Source: Paracoccaceae bacterium
Lineage (GTDB): Bacteria; Pseudomonadota; Alphaproteobacteria; Rhodobacterales; Rhodobacteraceae
DNA length: 33,532 nucleotides
Direction: 5' to 3'
Assembly: GCA_029938175.1 (NCBI GenBank)
Contig: JAPYON010000015.1
Coordinates: forward strand, 1-33,532
Below, piece by piece: positions 20,059-28,248 of the stretch (position 1 is the stretch's first letter; each line of letters opens with the position of its first letter). The notes under the pieces are model-generated. The model searched no databases. It was given only the letters and a program-made list of their open reading frames with translations, and was not told where the DNA came from. A program made the position numbers and the translations under genes.

Positions 20059-21111
20059 ATGAAAAACGTTCTTCTTACTACTACGGCACTGGTTGCCTTT
20101 GCTGGCGCTGCTGCCGCTGGTGCTGATCTGAGCCTGTCCGGCTCGTCAGCTATAACATACGACGTTGAAGCGGGAACTGCTGCCCTTTCAGCATCCGCAG
20201 CAGTCGGCGCTTCCTTCTCCACGGAATTGAATAACGGCATGGTTGCTACCTTGTCCGCTGGTGACGTGCTTACATATAGTGGGACCGCATGGGCCGCTTC
20301 TGGCGCTAAGTCTTACACTGCATCCCTAGCTACTGGTTACGGCACTCTGTCATATGGCGCTGTTAAGAATGCGGGTTACAATGCCGATGGCTCCACTCTG
20401 AGCCTAGTGGCCGGTATGAACGAAGGCGTGGCTGCTGCAGCCGCTGCCCACGACGTTCGTATTGATGCTGCTATGGGCGGCTTCTCCGCTGAAATCAGCT
20501 TTGACGCTAGCGCTGTAGCCACTAATGCAATTGCTCTATCCGGCTCTGTAGCTGGTGCAGATGTCGCATTTGCCACAGACGGTGATCAGTCTGCCATGAC
20601 TGCAGCCATTTCCCTTGCCGGTGCTTCTGTAGGTCTTGCCTATGCTACTGACGGCACAAATAACTCTGTGGGTGTATCAGTTTCCTACGCCTTGACTAGC
20701 GACCTTACAGTATCCGGTTCGAGCGCAACTAACTCCGAAGCTGGAAAAGATAATCATCAAGCACTTAAGTTTGCATACGCAAGCGATGGTGTATCTGCTA
20801 GCCTAGCTTATGATGTGGATGCTAAGACATACGCCGTGGCAACTTCATACACAGCTAACTTGGATGCAACGGCAGTTACAGTGGCACTAGGCTATGACGG
20901 CTCGGATGTTACCGTTTCCGTAGACGCCGTCTACACTGCTGGTGATCTTACTGTAAATGCGGGTGGTAATGACAACAGCAAAGGTTACCTAGATGCTCGT
21001 TACAATCTTGGTGGCGGCGCAGCAGCATTTGCATCATACGCAAATGCCGCCGATCTTGGACCTAACAAAGTTGCAAAAGGTACATTCGTTGGTGTATCTC
21101 TAGCATTCTAA
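20059..21111 (+). CDS. Putative outer-membrane porin (Rhodobacter-type general porin-like)
   Basis: Signal peptide MKNVLLTTTALVAFAGAAAAG, alternating beta-strand-like segments, C-terminal ...GVSLAF ending in Phe; monocistronic with strong terminator. Confidence 0.68.
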   Translation: MKNVLLTTTALVAFAGAAAAGADLSLSGSSAITYDVEAGTAALSASAAVGASFSTELNNGMVATLSAGDVLTYSGTAWAASGAKSYTASLATGYGTLSYGAVKNAGYNADGSTLSLVAGMNEGVAAAAAAHDVRIDAAMGGFSAEISFDASAVATNAIALSGSVAGADVAFATDGDQSAMTAAISLAGASVGLAYATDGTNNSVGVSVSYALTSDLTVSGSSATNSEAGKDNHQALKFAYASDGVSASLAYDVDAKTYAVATSYTANLDATAVTVALGYDGSDVTVSVDAVYTAGDLTVNAGGNDNSKGYLDARYNLGGGAAAFASYANAADLGPNKVAKGTFVGVSLAF

Positions 21112-21138
21112 GCCTAACGGTTTAGATTTGAATAGAGG

Positions 21139-21164
21139 GGGCGGGCTTTGGCCCGCCCTTTTCT
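21139..21164 (+). terminator. Rho-independent terminator of the porin gene
   Basis: GGGCGGGC-TTTG-GCCCGCCC followed by TTTTCTTTT. Confidence 0.9.
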
Positions 21165-21188
21165 TTTGGGTATTGGGTGGAATGACGC

Positions 21189-21854
21189 ATGGCGCTTTTG
21201 GATATTCAACAACGTATTGCAGTGGCTGAGGGTAAGGCCGGGCGTGATGCTGGATCGGTTCTGTTGATTGCTGTTTCCAAGGTCCAGCCGAACGCGCGGG
21301 TGGCAGAAGTGTTAGTGCAGGGGCACCGCTTGTTTGGTGAGAACCGCGCCCAAGAAGCCGCCGGAAAATGGCCGGATTTTAGGGCGCAGTTTGCGGATGT
21401 GCAGGTGCACCTGATTGGTCCGCTCCAGTCAAACAAGGTGAACCAGGCGCTGGAATTGTTCGATGCGATCCACACCGTTGACCGTGAAAAGCTGTCGAAG
21501 AAACTGGCGGACGCAGTGCAGAAGCGCGGAAGCTGTCCGGAATTGTTCATACAGGTTAATACGGGCGAGGAGCCGCAGAAGGCTGGTGTTATGCCCGCTG
21601 ATGTGGATGATTTCGTGAAAACCTGCCGCGAGGTGTACGACCTGTCAATAGCCGGACTGATGGTAATCCCCCCGGTGGAGGAGGAGGCAAGCCTGCATTT
21701 CTCGTTGCTATCCAAGATGGCGAAACGGAATGGGCTGGAAGGTTTGTCGATGGGCATGAGTAGCGATTTCGAGAAGGCGATTGCGCTGGGGGCGACGCAT
21801 GTCCGTGTCGGATCGGCCATATTTGGAGAGCGGGTTGCGAGCGTTAACCTTTAA
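21189..21854 (+). CDS. YggS/PROSC family PLP homeostasis protein
   Basis: LLIAVSKVQP, LFGENRAQEA, HLIGPLQSNKVNQAL, FIQVNTGEEPQKAG, LSMGMSSDFEKAIALGATHVRVGSAIFG. Confidence 0.93.
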   Translation: MALLDIQQRIAVAEGKAGRDAGSVLLIAVSKVQPNARVAEVLVQGHRLFGENRAQEAAGKWPDFRAQFADVQVHLIGPLQSNKVNQALELFDAIHTVDREKLSKKLADAVQKRGSCPELFIQVNTGEEPQKAGVMPADVDDFVKTCREVYDLSIAGLMVIPPVEEEASLHFSLLSKMAKRNGLEGLSMGMSSDFEKAIALGATHVRVGSAIFGERVASVNL

Positions 21855-21959
21855 GGGTTTTGGCGTAATTTTCGCGTACACAACCCGTACACAATGCGTA
21901 TGCACAAAAATTGACGACGGGTTGTTAACTAATTCAGCATTGAACCGCGGCGGCGTTCT

Positions 21960-22253
21960 CTAGCCAGAGGAATCATAGGCGACCATGTGCTGGTCTGATC
22001 CTTCCTCGGGCAGTGGTATCAGCGCGGTGTATTCATCCGAGATGTGCCAACGGTCTAGCATTTCCATAGATTCGAATTCGATTACAAACACCATCCCATG
22101 GACGTCTTTTTCGCCGTTGAGCATCTTGGGGTTCGCGCCTATGGCAATCGGTTTGGCATCAAATTTGGAAGCAACGGTTCGCGTTTTTGCAATGTACTCT
22201 TCAAATTTATCCCGGCAGGTCACAGTTGCCCGAGAGATCATATAAGCTGGCAT
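21960..22253 (-). CDS. DUF1330 family protein
   Basis: MPAYMISRATVTCRDKFEEYIAKTRTVASKFDAKPIAIG...VFVIEFESMEMLDRWHISDEYTAL typical of this family. Confidence 0.8.
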   Translation of the reverse strand: MPAYMISRATVTCRDKFEEYIAKTRTVASKFDAKPIAIGANPKMLNGEKDVHGMVFVIEFESMEMLDRWHISDEYTALIPLPEEGSDQHMVAYDSSG

Positions 22254-22302
22254 TGGTGTTTCCTTTCATCGTAGCTCTAGTTTATGAATTTTTGTCACGA
22301 CG

Positions 22303-22830
22303 GTGCTATCGGGCATCGCGTCGAACTTGTTGTCAGGGCTATTACAGGCGCTTAAGGAAAGTGGGCTTGTCCAAAAGAGTCGATCAGAATTTGGGTCCTC
22401 TCTGCATTCATTGACTGAACGTGGTGAACAGACGGGCCAGCTGCTTTTTGAGCTTGCGAGATTCGGCCGGCAGATGCCGCATCCGGTAAAAGTTCAAAAA
22501 CCGGGTGATTTCAGGACTATTGCAGTTTCGCTTGGAAGCGCATGCAAAAGAGCAGCCGGTCCCGATCATAATTTTACCGCGACTGTAATGATCAACGAAC
22601 AAGTGTATCAATTGATCGCGCGGAATAGCGACGGACGAATTCGAACGGGCGAGGCGGACAGTCCGGATGTGGTTATGACCACGTCATATGAGGCGATAAT
22701 GGCGCTCGCTGATGGTGATATGCCGCGGGACGAGTTTCTTTCGAAACACGTGGCGCTCGATGTGATGACATCCGGCAAAGGAAAAGAGTTCTTTGATTTG
22801 TTGGCGCGGGCCATGAGGGGCTTCGACTGA
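22303..22830 (+). CDS. HxlR-type winged-helix regulator with C-terminal SCP2-like domain, apparently N-terminally truncated
   Basis: GTG start; SGIASNLLSGLLQALKESGLVQ resembles the recognition-helix region of HxlR regulators, then SLTERGEQTGQLLFELARFG and a C-terminal SCP2-like segment; in-frame TGA at 22285-22287 blocks extension. Confidence 0.5.
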   Translation: MLSGIASNLLSGLLQALKESGLVQKSRSEFGSSLHSLTERGEQTGQLLFELARFGRQMPHPVKVQKPGDFRTIAVSLGSACKRAAGPDHNFTATVMINEQVYQLIARNSDGRIRTGEADSPDVVMTTSYEAIMALADGDMPRDEFLSKHVALDVMTSGKGKEFFDLLARAMRGFD

Positions 22831-22846
22831 AGTTGTACAGTTTACA

Positions 22847-22862
22847 CCAATATAATTATTGG
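22847..22862. repeat. Short inverted repeat CCAATA-TAAT-TATTGG between convergent genes
   Basis: Perfect 6-bp arms read directly; possible weak bidirectional terminator. Confidence 0.3.
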
Positions 22863-22869
22863 CCGGAAG

Positions 22870-23226
22870 TTACATCAAGGCGATGATGATACCCAGGTCA
22901 GACCAGCCGGATGTGCTGCAATGGCCACGAATGACAATGTATTCGACACCATCGGGAATTTCGAGACTGTTGATCTGGATCGTCACATGCTTGGCACCAA
23001 TGCTGGGCTTCGGGACTTCCGCTATTGTTAATTCGACGTTACCCGGCAAAAATATCGCGATATTGTCGAGCATGTGATCGGTGCTGGCGTCGGGATGGTG
23101 AACAGTCACGTCAAAATCCCACAGGCCGTTTGTCTGGACTGCTTTTACCATTAGAACATCCACCTCGTCCGATTGGGCGGGGAGGCTGAACGCCAACAAT
23201 ATTAATATGGCGAGGATTGGTCGCAA
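22870..23226 (-). CDS. Small exported protein of unknown function (paralog 1)
   Basis: Signal peptide MRPILAILILLAFSLPAQSDE; shares layout and motifs with the protein at 23312-23665. Confidence 0.75.
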   Translation of the reverse strand: MRPILAILILLAFSLPAQSDEVDVLMVKAVQTNGLWDFDVTVHHPDASTDHMLDNIAIFLPGNVELTIAEVPKPSIGAKHVTIQINSLEIPDGVEYIVIRGHCSTSGWSDLGIIIALM

Positions 23227-23311
23227 TGTGGTCTCCAGCGTTGATTCCCCGCAATATTAACACAGGGTTAACTGAAATGCAGATCACATTACTGAAAGGT
23301 TGACGTGACTA

Positions 23312-23665
23312 TTATTCCGTATTTAAGACGAGATCCGGACCGTTTTCACCCACTAGATCATGAGGGCGCAGGATGATTGTGGTTGTCCCTTCTGGAAGTG
23401 CCACGCCGCTTAGGCTGCGGGTGAAGGGGCGCTCGTTGACGTGGGGATGGGCGAGAATGCGGTAGCCGATCTCTGTTCCCTCAAGGGTGTAGATGCCCCA
23501 GCCGTTGGCGTAATGGCCCGAGCCCTCATCGGCACGCAAAACGGTTACATCAAAACGCCATGTGCCGTTCGATTGGGGCGCCTCGACCGAGATGATTTCG
23601 GGAATGTCGGCGATGGCGGTTAGCGGTGCGAGGGTAAAAAGGGCGGCTAGGATTGGGGGTTTCAT
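23312..23665 (-). CDS. Small exported protein of unknown function (paralog 2)
   Basis: Signal peptide MKPPILAALFTLAPLTAIAD; shared Q(T/S)NG.W.FDVTV and (I/L)P(D/E)G motifs with paralog 1. Confidence 0.75.
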   Translation of the reverse strand: MKPPILAALFTLAPLTAIADIPEIISVEAPQSNGTWRFDVTVLRADEGSGHYANGWGIYTLEGTEIGYRILAHPHVNERPFTRSLSGVALPEGTTTIILRPHDLVGENGPDLVLNTE

Positions 23666-23780
23666 CGGTATTTATCCTGTTCTGACGCGTATATAGCGCA
23701 AATTCTTTCGAATCCCTTTCACATTCGCGTGGAAATCGCTAAGAGCGCGGTGTTGAACCCCCTATTTCAGGAGAAGAACC

Positions 23781-24803
23781 TTGGGTTACCGAATCGTCGT
23801 CGTTGGCGCCACAGGCAATGTGGGCCGTGAAATGTTGAACATCTTGGATGAACGTGAGTTCCCGATCGATGAGATCGCAGTGCTCGCCAGTCGTCGCTCT
23901 TTGGGTACGGAAGTTGCGTTCGGCGAGAAGACGTTGAAGACGGGTGATCTGGACACGTTTGATTTTACCGGCTGGGATCTGGCTTTGTTCGCTGTAGGTT
24001 CAGAGGCGACGAAGAAGTATGCGCCACGGGCTGCGAAAGCCGGGTGTGTGGTTATCGATAATTCGTCATTGTATCGGTACGACCCGATGGTGCCGCTGAT
24101 TGTGCCCGAGGTGAACCCCGATGCGATCATGGGATATGACCAGAAAAATATCATCGCCAACCCGAATTGTTCGACAGCGCAGATGGTAGTGGCATTGAAG
24201 CCACTGCATGACCGCGCAACGATCAAGCGGGTGGTTGTGTCCACTTACCAGTCGGTTTCAGGTGGTGGCAAGGATGCGATGGACGAGCTGTGGATGCAGA
24301 CCAAAGGCATGTATGTACCGGGGCAGGAGCGGGTTCCGGGAGTCTTTACCAAGCAGATAGCTTTCAACGTAATTCCGCATATCGACGTGTTTATGGACAG
24401 TGGCGACACTAAAGAAGAATGGAAAATGGTTGCTGAAACCAAGAAGATCGTTGATCCTAAAATCAAGGTGACGGCGACTTGTGTGCGGGTTCCGGTGTTC
24501 GTCGGGCATTCCGAAGCGATCAACATCGAATTCGAGGATTTTCTGGACGAGGATGAGGTGCGGGATATCTTGCGCGAGGCTCCGGGCATTATGGTAATCG
24601 ATAAACGCGAGGATGGCGGGTACATGACGCCAATCGAGAGCGTCGGAGAGTATGCGACGTATATCAGCCGTATCCGGCAGGACGTGACCGTCGAGAACGG
24701 GATCAACCTTTGGTGTGTATCGGACAACTTGCGCAAAGGGGCGGCGTTGAACGCGGTCCAGATCGCCGAGCTGTTTGGGCGGCGAGTGTTGAAAAAAGGT
24801 TAA
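23781..24803 (+). CDS. asd: Aspartate-semialdehyde dehydrogenase
   Basis: VVGATGNVGREMLNIL, IANPNCSTAQMVVALKPLHD (catalytic Cys), VPVFVGHSEAINIEFE; TTG start at 23781 preceded by AGGAG. Confidence 0.95.
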   Translation: MGYRIVVVGATGNVGREMLNILDEREFPIDEIAVLASRRSLGTEVAFGEKTLKTGDLDTFDFTGWDLALFAVGSEATKKYAPRAAKAGCVVIDNSSLYRYDPMVPLIVPEVNPDAIMGYDQKNIIANPNCSTAQMVVALKPLHDRATIKRVVVSTYQSVSGGGKDAMDELWMQTKGMYVPGQERVPGVFTKQIAFNVIPHIDVFMDSGDTKEEWKMVAETKKIVDPKIKVTATCVRVPVFVGHSEAINIEFEDFLDEDEVRDILREAPGIMVIDKREDGGYMTPIESVGEYATYISRIRQDVTVENGINLWCVSDNLRKGAALNAVQIAELFGRRVLKKG

Positions 24804-24807
24804 CGGT

Positions 24808-24834
24808 AAAAGGCGGCTGCAAGGGCCGCCTTTT
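24808..24834. terminator. Bidirectional terminator between asd and the carbonic anhydrase gene
   Basis: AAAAGGCGGC-TGCAAGG-GCCGCCTTTT with T tail, between convergent genes. Confidence 0.85.
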
Positions 24835-25488
24835 TTACACGCGGAAGAACGCCTCGGCTTCGGCGTTGTAATATTCAAGCCCACCATCGCGAATATCGTT
24901 CCATATTCCATGCAGTGATAAACTGTCGTTTGCGACAGCTTCCTTGATAAACGGGAAGGTCATCAGATTTTCGAGGCTGACTAGCACGCCTTGCTTTTCA
25001 AGAGCGGTCTGGCGTTCTTCGTCGGTTACTTCTAGGTCTTTAACGCGTTCGTAGCCTGGGCGTAGGATGTCCATCCAGCGGCCGATAAAGCTGGAGGACT
25101 TCTCTAAATCTGGGGCCTTGCCGCTACACATTTCAAGGCAACCTGCGACGCCTCCGCAATCCGAGTGACCGACGACTATCAGATTGGAAACGTGCAGGTA
25201 TTTGACGGCGTATTCGATGGCAGCAGAGGTTCCGTGGAAATCTTCGGACGGCGTGTAAACGGGCACGAGATTGGCGATATTGCGGTGGATGAAAAACTCG
25301 CCAGTCTTGGCGCCGAAGATCTCGGTTACGTGTACGCGGCTGTCACAGCATGAAATGATCATGGCGCGGGGGCGTTGGCCCTCGTCCGCGAGGCGCGCAT
25401 ACCAAGCTTTGTTTTCCTGAAACTGCGTTGCCCGCCAACCCGCATAGCGTTTGGCCAAATAGGACGGCAGTGGTTTTGCATGTTTCAT
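24835..25488 (-). CDS. Beta-class carbonic anhydrase
   Basis: CCDSRV, HRNIANLVP, VVGHSDCGGV zinc and active-site motifs; ATG at 25488 (MKHAKPLPSYLAKRYAGW) with a good SD, versus the ORF-track start at 25614. Confidence 0.93.
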   Translation of the reverse strand: MKHAKPLPSYLAKRYAGWRATQFQENKAWYARLADEGQRPRAMIISCCDSRVHVTEIFGAKTGEFFIHRNIANLVPVYTPSEDFHGTSAAIEYAVKYLHVSNLIVVGHSDCGGVAGCLEMCSGKAPDLEKSSSFIGRWMDILRPGYERVKDLEVTDEERQTALEKQGVLVSLENLMTFPFIKEAVANDSLSLHGIWNDIRDGGLEYYNAEAEAFFRV

Positions 25489-25612
25489 AGGCGGCTCCTT
25501 TCCTCCCTTTTGCGGGTTTTTTAAGGGGCTTTCAAGGACTGGATGCTTGATAACACTTTTTTTAGACTTAGCCGCTAATGTGGTCGACGCGAGACTAGAG
25601 GGGAAAGAAGTC

Positions 25613-25990
25613 ATGGGACAAATTCACCATATTTGCAGGGCGTACGCCGTGGGTGCGGGCATGGACCACGAGGTTATCCGGAATCTCAAAAAATCAGTAG
25701 GAATGGCGAAATATGAAGAGATAGCAGAGCGAGCGGCGTTTCAATTGGCGGATCGGCTTGGGCGGCTGGATCGGGCGTTGCCGGAGGCGGACTTAACAAT
25801 GTGTTACCGCCATGCGCTGCATATTTGCGGGGTCGCTAGCCAGATCTGGCTGGTTGAGGTAAGCAAGGTTGCCGCAGGCGTAATGCGCTGTGCCCGGGCT
25901 GAAAATAATCTCGCGTTGGTGGCAGTGATCGGGCGGCTGAACCCTGTGGCGGAGGCGCCGTTGTTTTCGGTATTTGACCTCGAAGAATAA
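25613..25990 (+). CDS. Hypothetical protein, 125 aa
   Basis: ATG 25613 with upstream GGGGAAAG; Ala/His/Cys-rich predicted helical protein. Confidence 0.65.
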   Translation: MGQIHHICRAYAVGAGMDHEVIRNLKKSVGMAKYEEIAERAAFQLADRLGRLDRALPEADLTMCYRHALHICGVASQIWLVEVSKVAAGVMRCARAENNLALVAVIGRLNPVAEAPLFSVFDLEE

Positions 25991-26053
25991 CAGGCCTTGC
26001 GGTTCCGCTGCTGACGGCTAGTTTACGGGGGACTTATTTTGGAGATACCCTCG

Positions 26054-27430
26054 ATGGCTGATTGCTTTGTTAAGAATTCCAGTGCTGCGATAGATGTTTA
26101 TGCTGTGGCCAAGGGCGGGGAGTATCCCGTCCGGTTGACCTCGGCGCAGCTCGGTTGGTTGGAGGCAACCGGATTTTCGGGTGGCTTGGGCGAAGTGGCG
26201 TTGTTGCCGGACGACGGCAAGATCGCGGCGGTGTTGGTTGGATGGGGCACAGAGGATGCGCGGGCACGTGGACGGTTCCATCTTGCGGCTGCGGTGGCGA
26301 AGTTGCCAGCGGGAGATTACCGGATCGCGTCTGGAATTCCAAAAGATGAGATGGAAACCGAGGCGTTGGGCTGGTTGTTGTCGAACTACCGTTTCTCGAA
26401 ATATAGGGATGCGGGGGCGGTTAAGGCGCGGCTGATTACGCCAGACGATGTTGACGCACGGCGCATAGAGGTGTTGGCCGAGGGTGACGCCTTGGCGCGG
26501 GATTTGATAAACACGCCAGCGTCGGACATGGGGCCGGAGGCGTTGGAGGCGGCGTTTCGCGATTTGGGCAAGCAGCACGGTGCCGAAGTTTTCGTGACCA
26601 CGGGCGATGCGTTGTTGGAGCAGAATTTTCCGATGATCCACGCGGTTGGGCGGGCGTCTGATCAGGCCCCTAGGTTGCTGGATATGCGTTGGGGAGATGC
26701 AGACGCGAAGACAGTGACGCTTGTGGGCAAAGGGGTTTGCTTTGATACGGGTGGGTTGAACATCAAGCCCGGCGCCTCGATGGGGTTGATGAAAAAGGAT
26801 ATGGGCGGCAGTGCCAATGTGATGGGGCTTGCGCATATGATCATGTCGCTTGGGCTGAATGTAAGATTGCGGGTGCTGGTTCCAGTGGTTGAAAACTCGA
26901 TTTCTGCGGGGGCTTTCAGGCCGCAGGATATCCTGACCAGCCGTAAAGGTTTGACGGTCGAGGTGAATAATACTGACGCCGAAGGGCGCTTGGTATTGGC
27001 CGACGCGCTGGCTTTGGCGGATGAGGAAACGCCGGAATTACTGTTTTGTTTGGCGACCCTGACAGGCGCTGCGCGGGTGGCGTTAGGGCCGGATCTGCCC
27101 CCGTTTTTTACTGATGGTGATGATCTGGCCGCCGAAATCTCCGAAGCGGCTGGCCGTGTGGCCGATCCGTTGTGGAGGCTACCGTTCTGGCAACCGTATG
27201 AGGAAAATATCGAACCGGGAATTGCCGATCTGGATAACGCGCCTTCAGGCGGCATGGCGGGGGCGATCACTGCGGCATTATTTTTGCGCCGTTTTGTTGA
27301 AAACACCAACAATTTTGTGCATCTGGATATTTATGGTTGGGTGCCCGCAGCCAAGCCTGCGCGCTCTAAGGGTGGGGCGTGTCAGTCGGTTCGGGCGTTG
27401 TTGTCCGTTATAGAAAATCGGGTTGGCTGA
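26054..27430 (+). CDS. M17 leucyl aminopeptidase family protein
   Basis: GKGVCFDTGGLNIKPGASMGLMKKDMGGSANV and VNNTDAEGRLVLADAL metal-binding and active-site motifs. Confidence 0.93.
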   Translation: MADCFVKNSSAAIDVYAVAKGGEYPVRLTSAQLGWLEATGFSGGLGEVALLPDDGKIAAVLVGWGTEDARARGRFHLAAAVAKLPAGDYRIASGIPKDEMETEALGWLLSNYRFSKYRDAGAVKARLITPDDVDARRIEVLAEGDALARDLINTPASDMGPEALEAAFRDLGKQHGAEVFVTTGDALLEQNFPMIHAVGRASDQAPRLLDMRWGDADAKTVTLVGKGVCFDTGGLNIKPGASMGLMKKDMGGSANVMGLAHMIMSLGLNVRLRVLVPVVENSISAGAFRPQDILTSRKGLTVEVNNTDAEGRLVLADALALADEETPELLFCLATLTGAARVALGPDLPPFFTDGDDLAAEISEAAGRVADPLWRLPFWQPYEENIEPGIADLDNAPSGGMAGAITAALFLRRFVENTNNFVHLDIYGWVPAAKPARSKGGACQSVRALLSVIENRVG

Positions 27431-28248
27431 TGGATAAACGCCGCACTCCGGTTAGACATGATCTGGCCGCTGAACATTTGCGCGGACAGGTAGATGTGGA
27501 GAGTTTTGTCGAGGGGAAGCCCATGATGGTAGGGGTTTCGTTGTTGAATCTATCAATAAATGCGAATCCGGCGACGGCGATGGCAACACAGCTTTTGTTC
27601 GGCGAAGGTTTCACAGTTTACGACGAGATTTCCGATATGGGGCTATCTTGGGGGCAGTCGGATGTGGATGGATACGTGGGCTATGTGGCGTCGGCGGGAC
27701 TGGTCTGTCCGGCTGATGGCGAGGCGGTTAAGGTCACGGTGATGTCGGCGTTGATCTACGCTAAGCCGGACTATAAATCGCAGCCGATCGGATCATATTC
27801 ACTGGGTTGCCGTGTTGTGGTCGAGCGCGAGGAAAACAGGTATGCGCAGCTGGGCGACGGAATGTTTACGGCTGTGGTTAATCTGGCCCCGATTGTCGGG
27901 GATTTCGTTGATGTTGCCGAAAAATTCATCGGTACACCCTATTTGTGGGGCGGGCGTAGCGCGTTCGGGTTAGATTGTTCGGGATTGGTGCAGATTGCGT
28001 TGCAGGCTGTGGGCGTGGATGCGCCACGGGATTCTGACTTGCAGCAGGAAGAACTAGGCGAGGCGGTCAATGACACGTTAACGCGCGGCGATCTGGTGTT
28101 TTGGGGCGGGCACGTGGGGATTATGCTGGACAGCGAGAATGTGTTGCACGCCAACGTGCATCATATGGCCGTTGTGTCCGAGCCATTGGCAGATGTGGTT
28201 GTACGGATAGGCGAGGCTGTCGAAAGGCGCAGGTTAACGACGGATTAG
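27430..28248 (+). CDS. NlpC/P60 (C40) peptidase with N-terminal SH3-like region
   Basis: GTPYLWGGRSAFGLDCSGLVQIALQAVG (catalytic Cys) and GHVGIMLDSENVLHANVHHM (His); starts at ATG 27430 overlapping the upstream stop. Confidence 0.9.
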   Translation: MDKRRTPVRHDLAAEHLRGQVDVESFVEGKPMMVGVSLLNLSINANPATAMATQLLFGEGFTVYDEISDMGLSWGQSDVDGYVGYVASAGLVCPADGEAVKVTVMSALIYAKPDYKSQPIGSYSLGCRVVVEREENRYAQLGDGMFTAVVNLAPIVGDFVDVAEKFIGTPYLWGGRSAFGLDCSGLVQIALQAVGVDAPRDSDLQQEELGEAVNDTLTRGDLVFWGGHVGIMLDSENVLHANVHHMAVVSEPLADVVVRIGEAVERRRLTTD

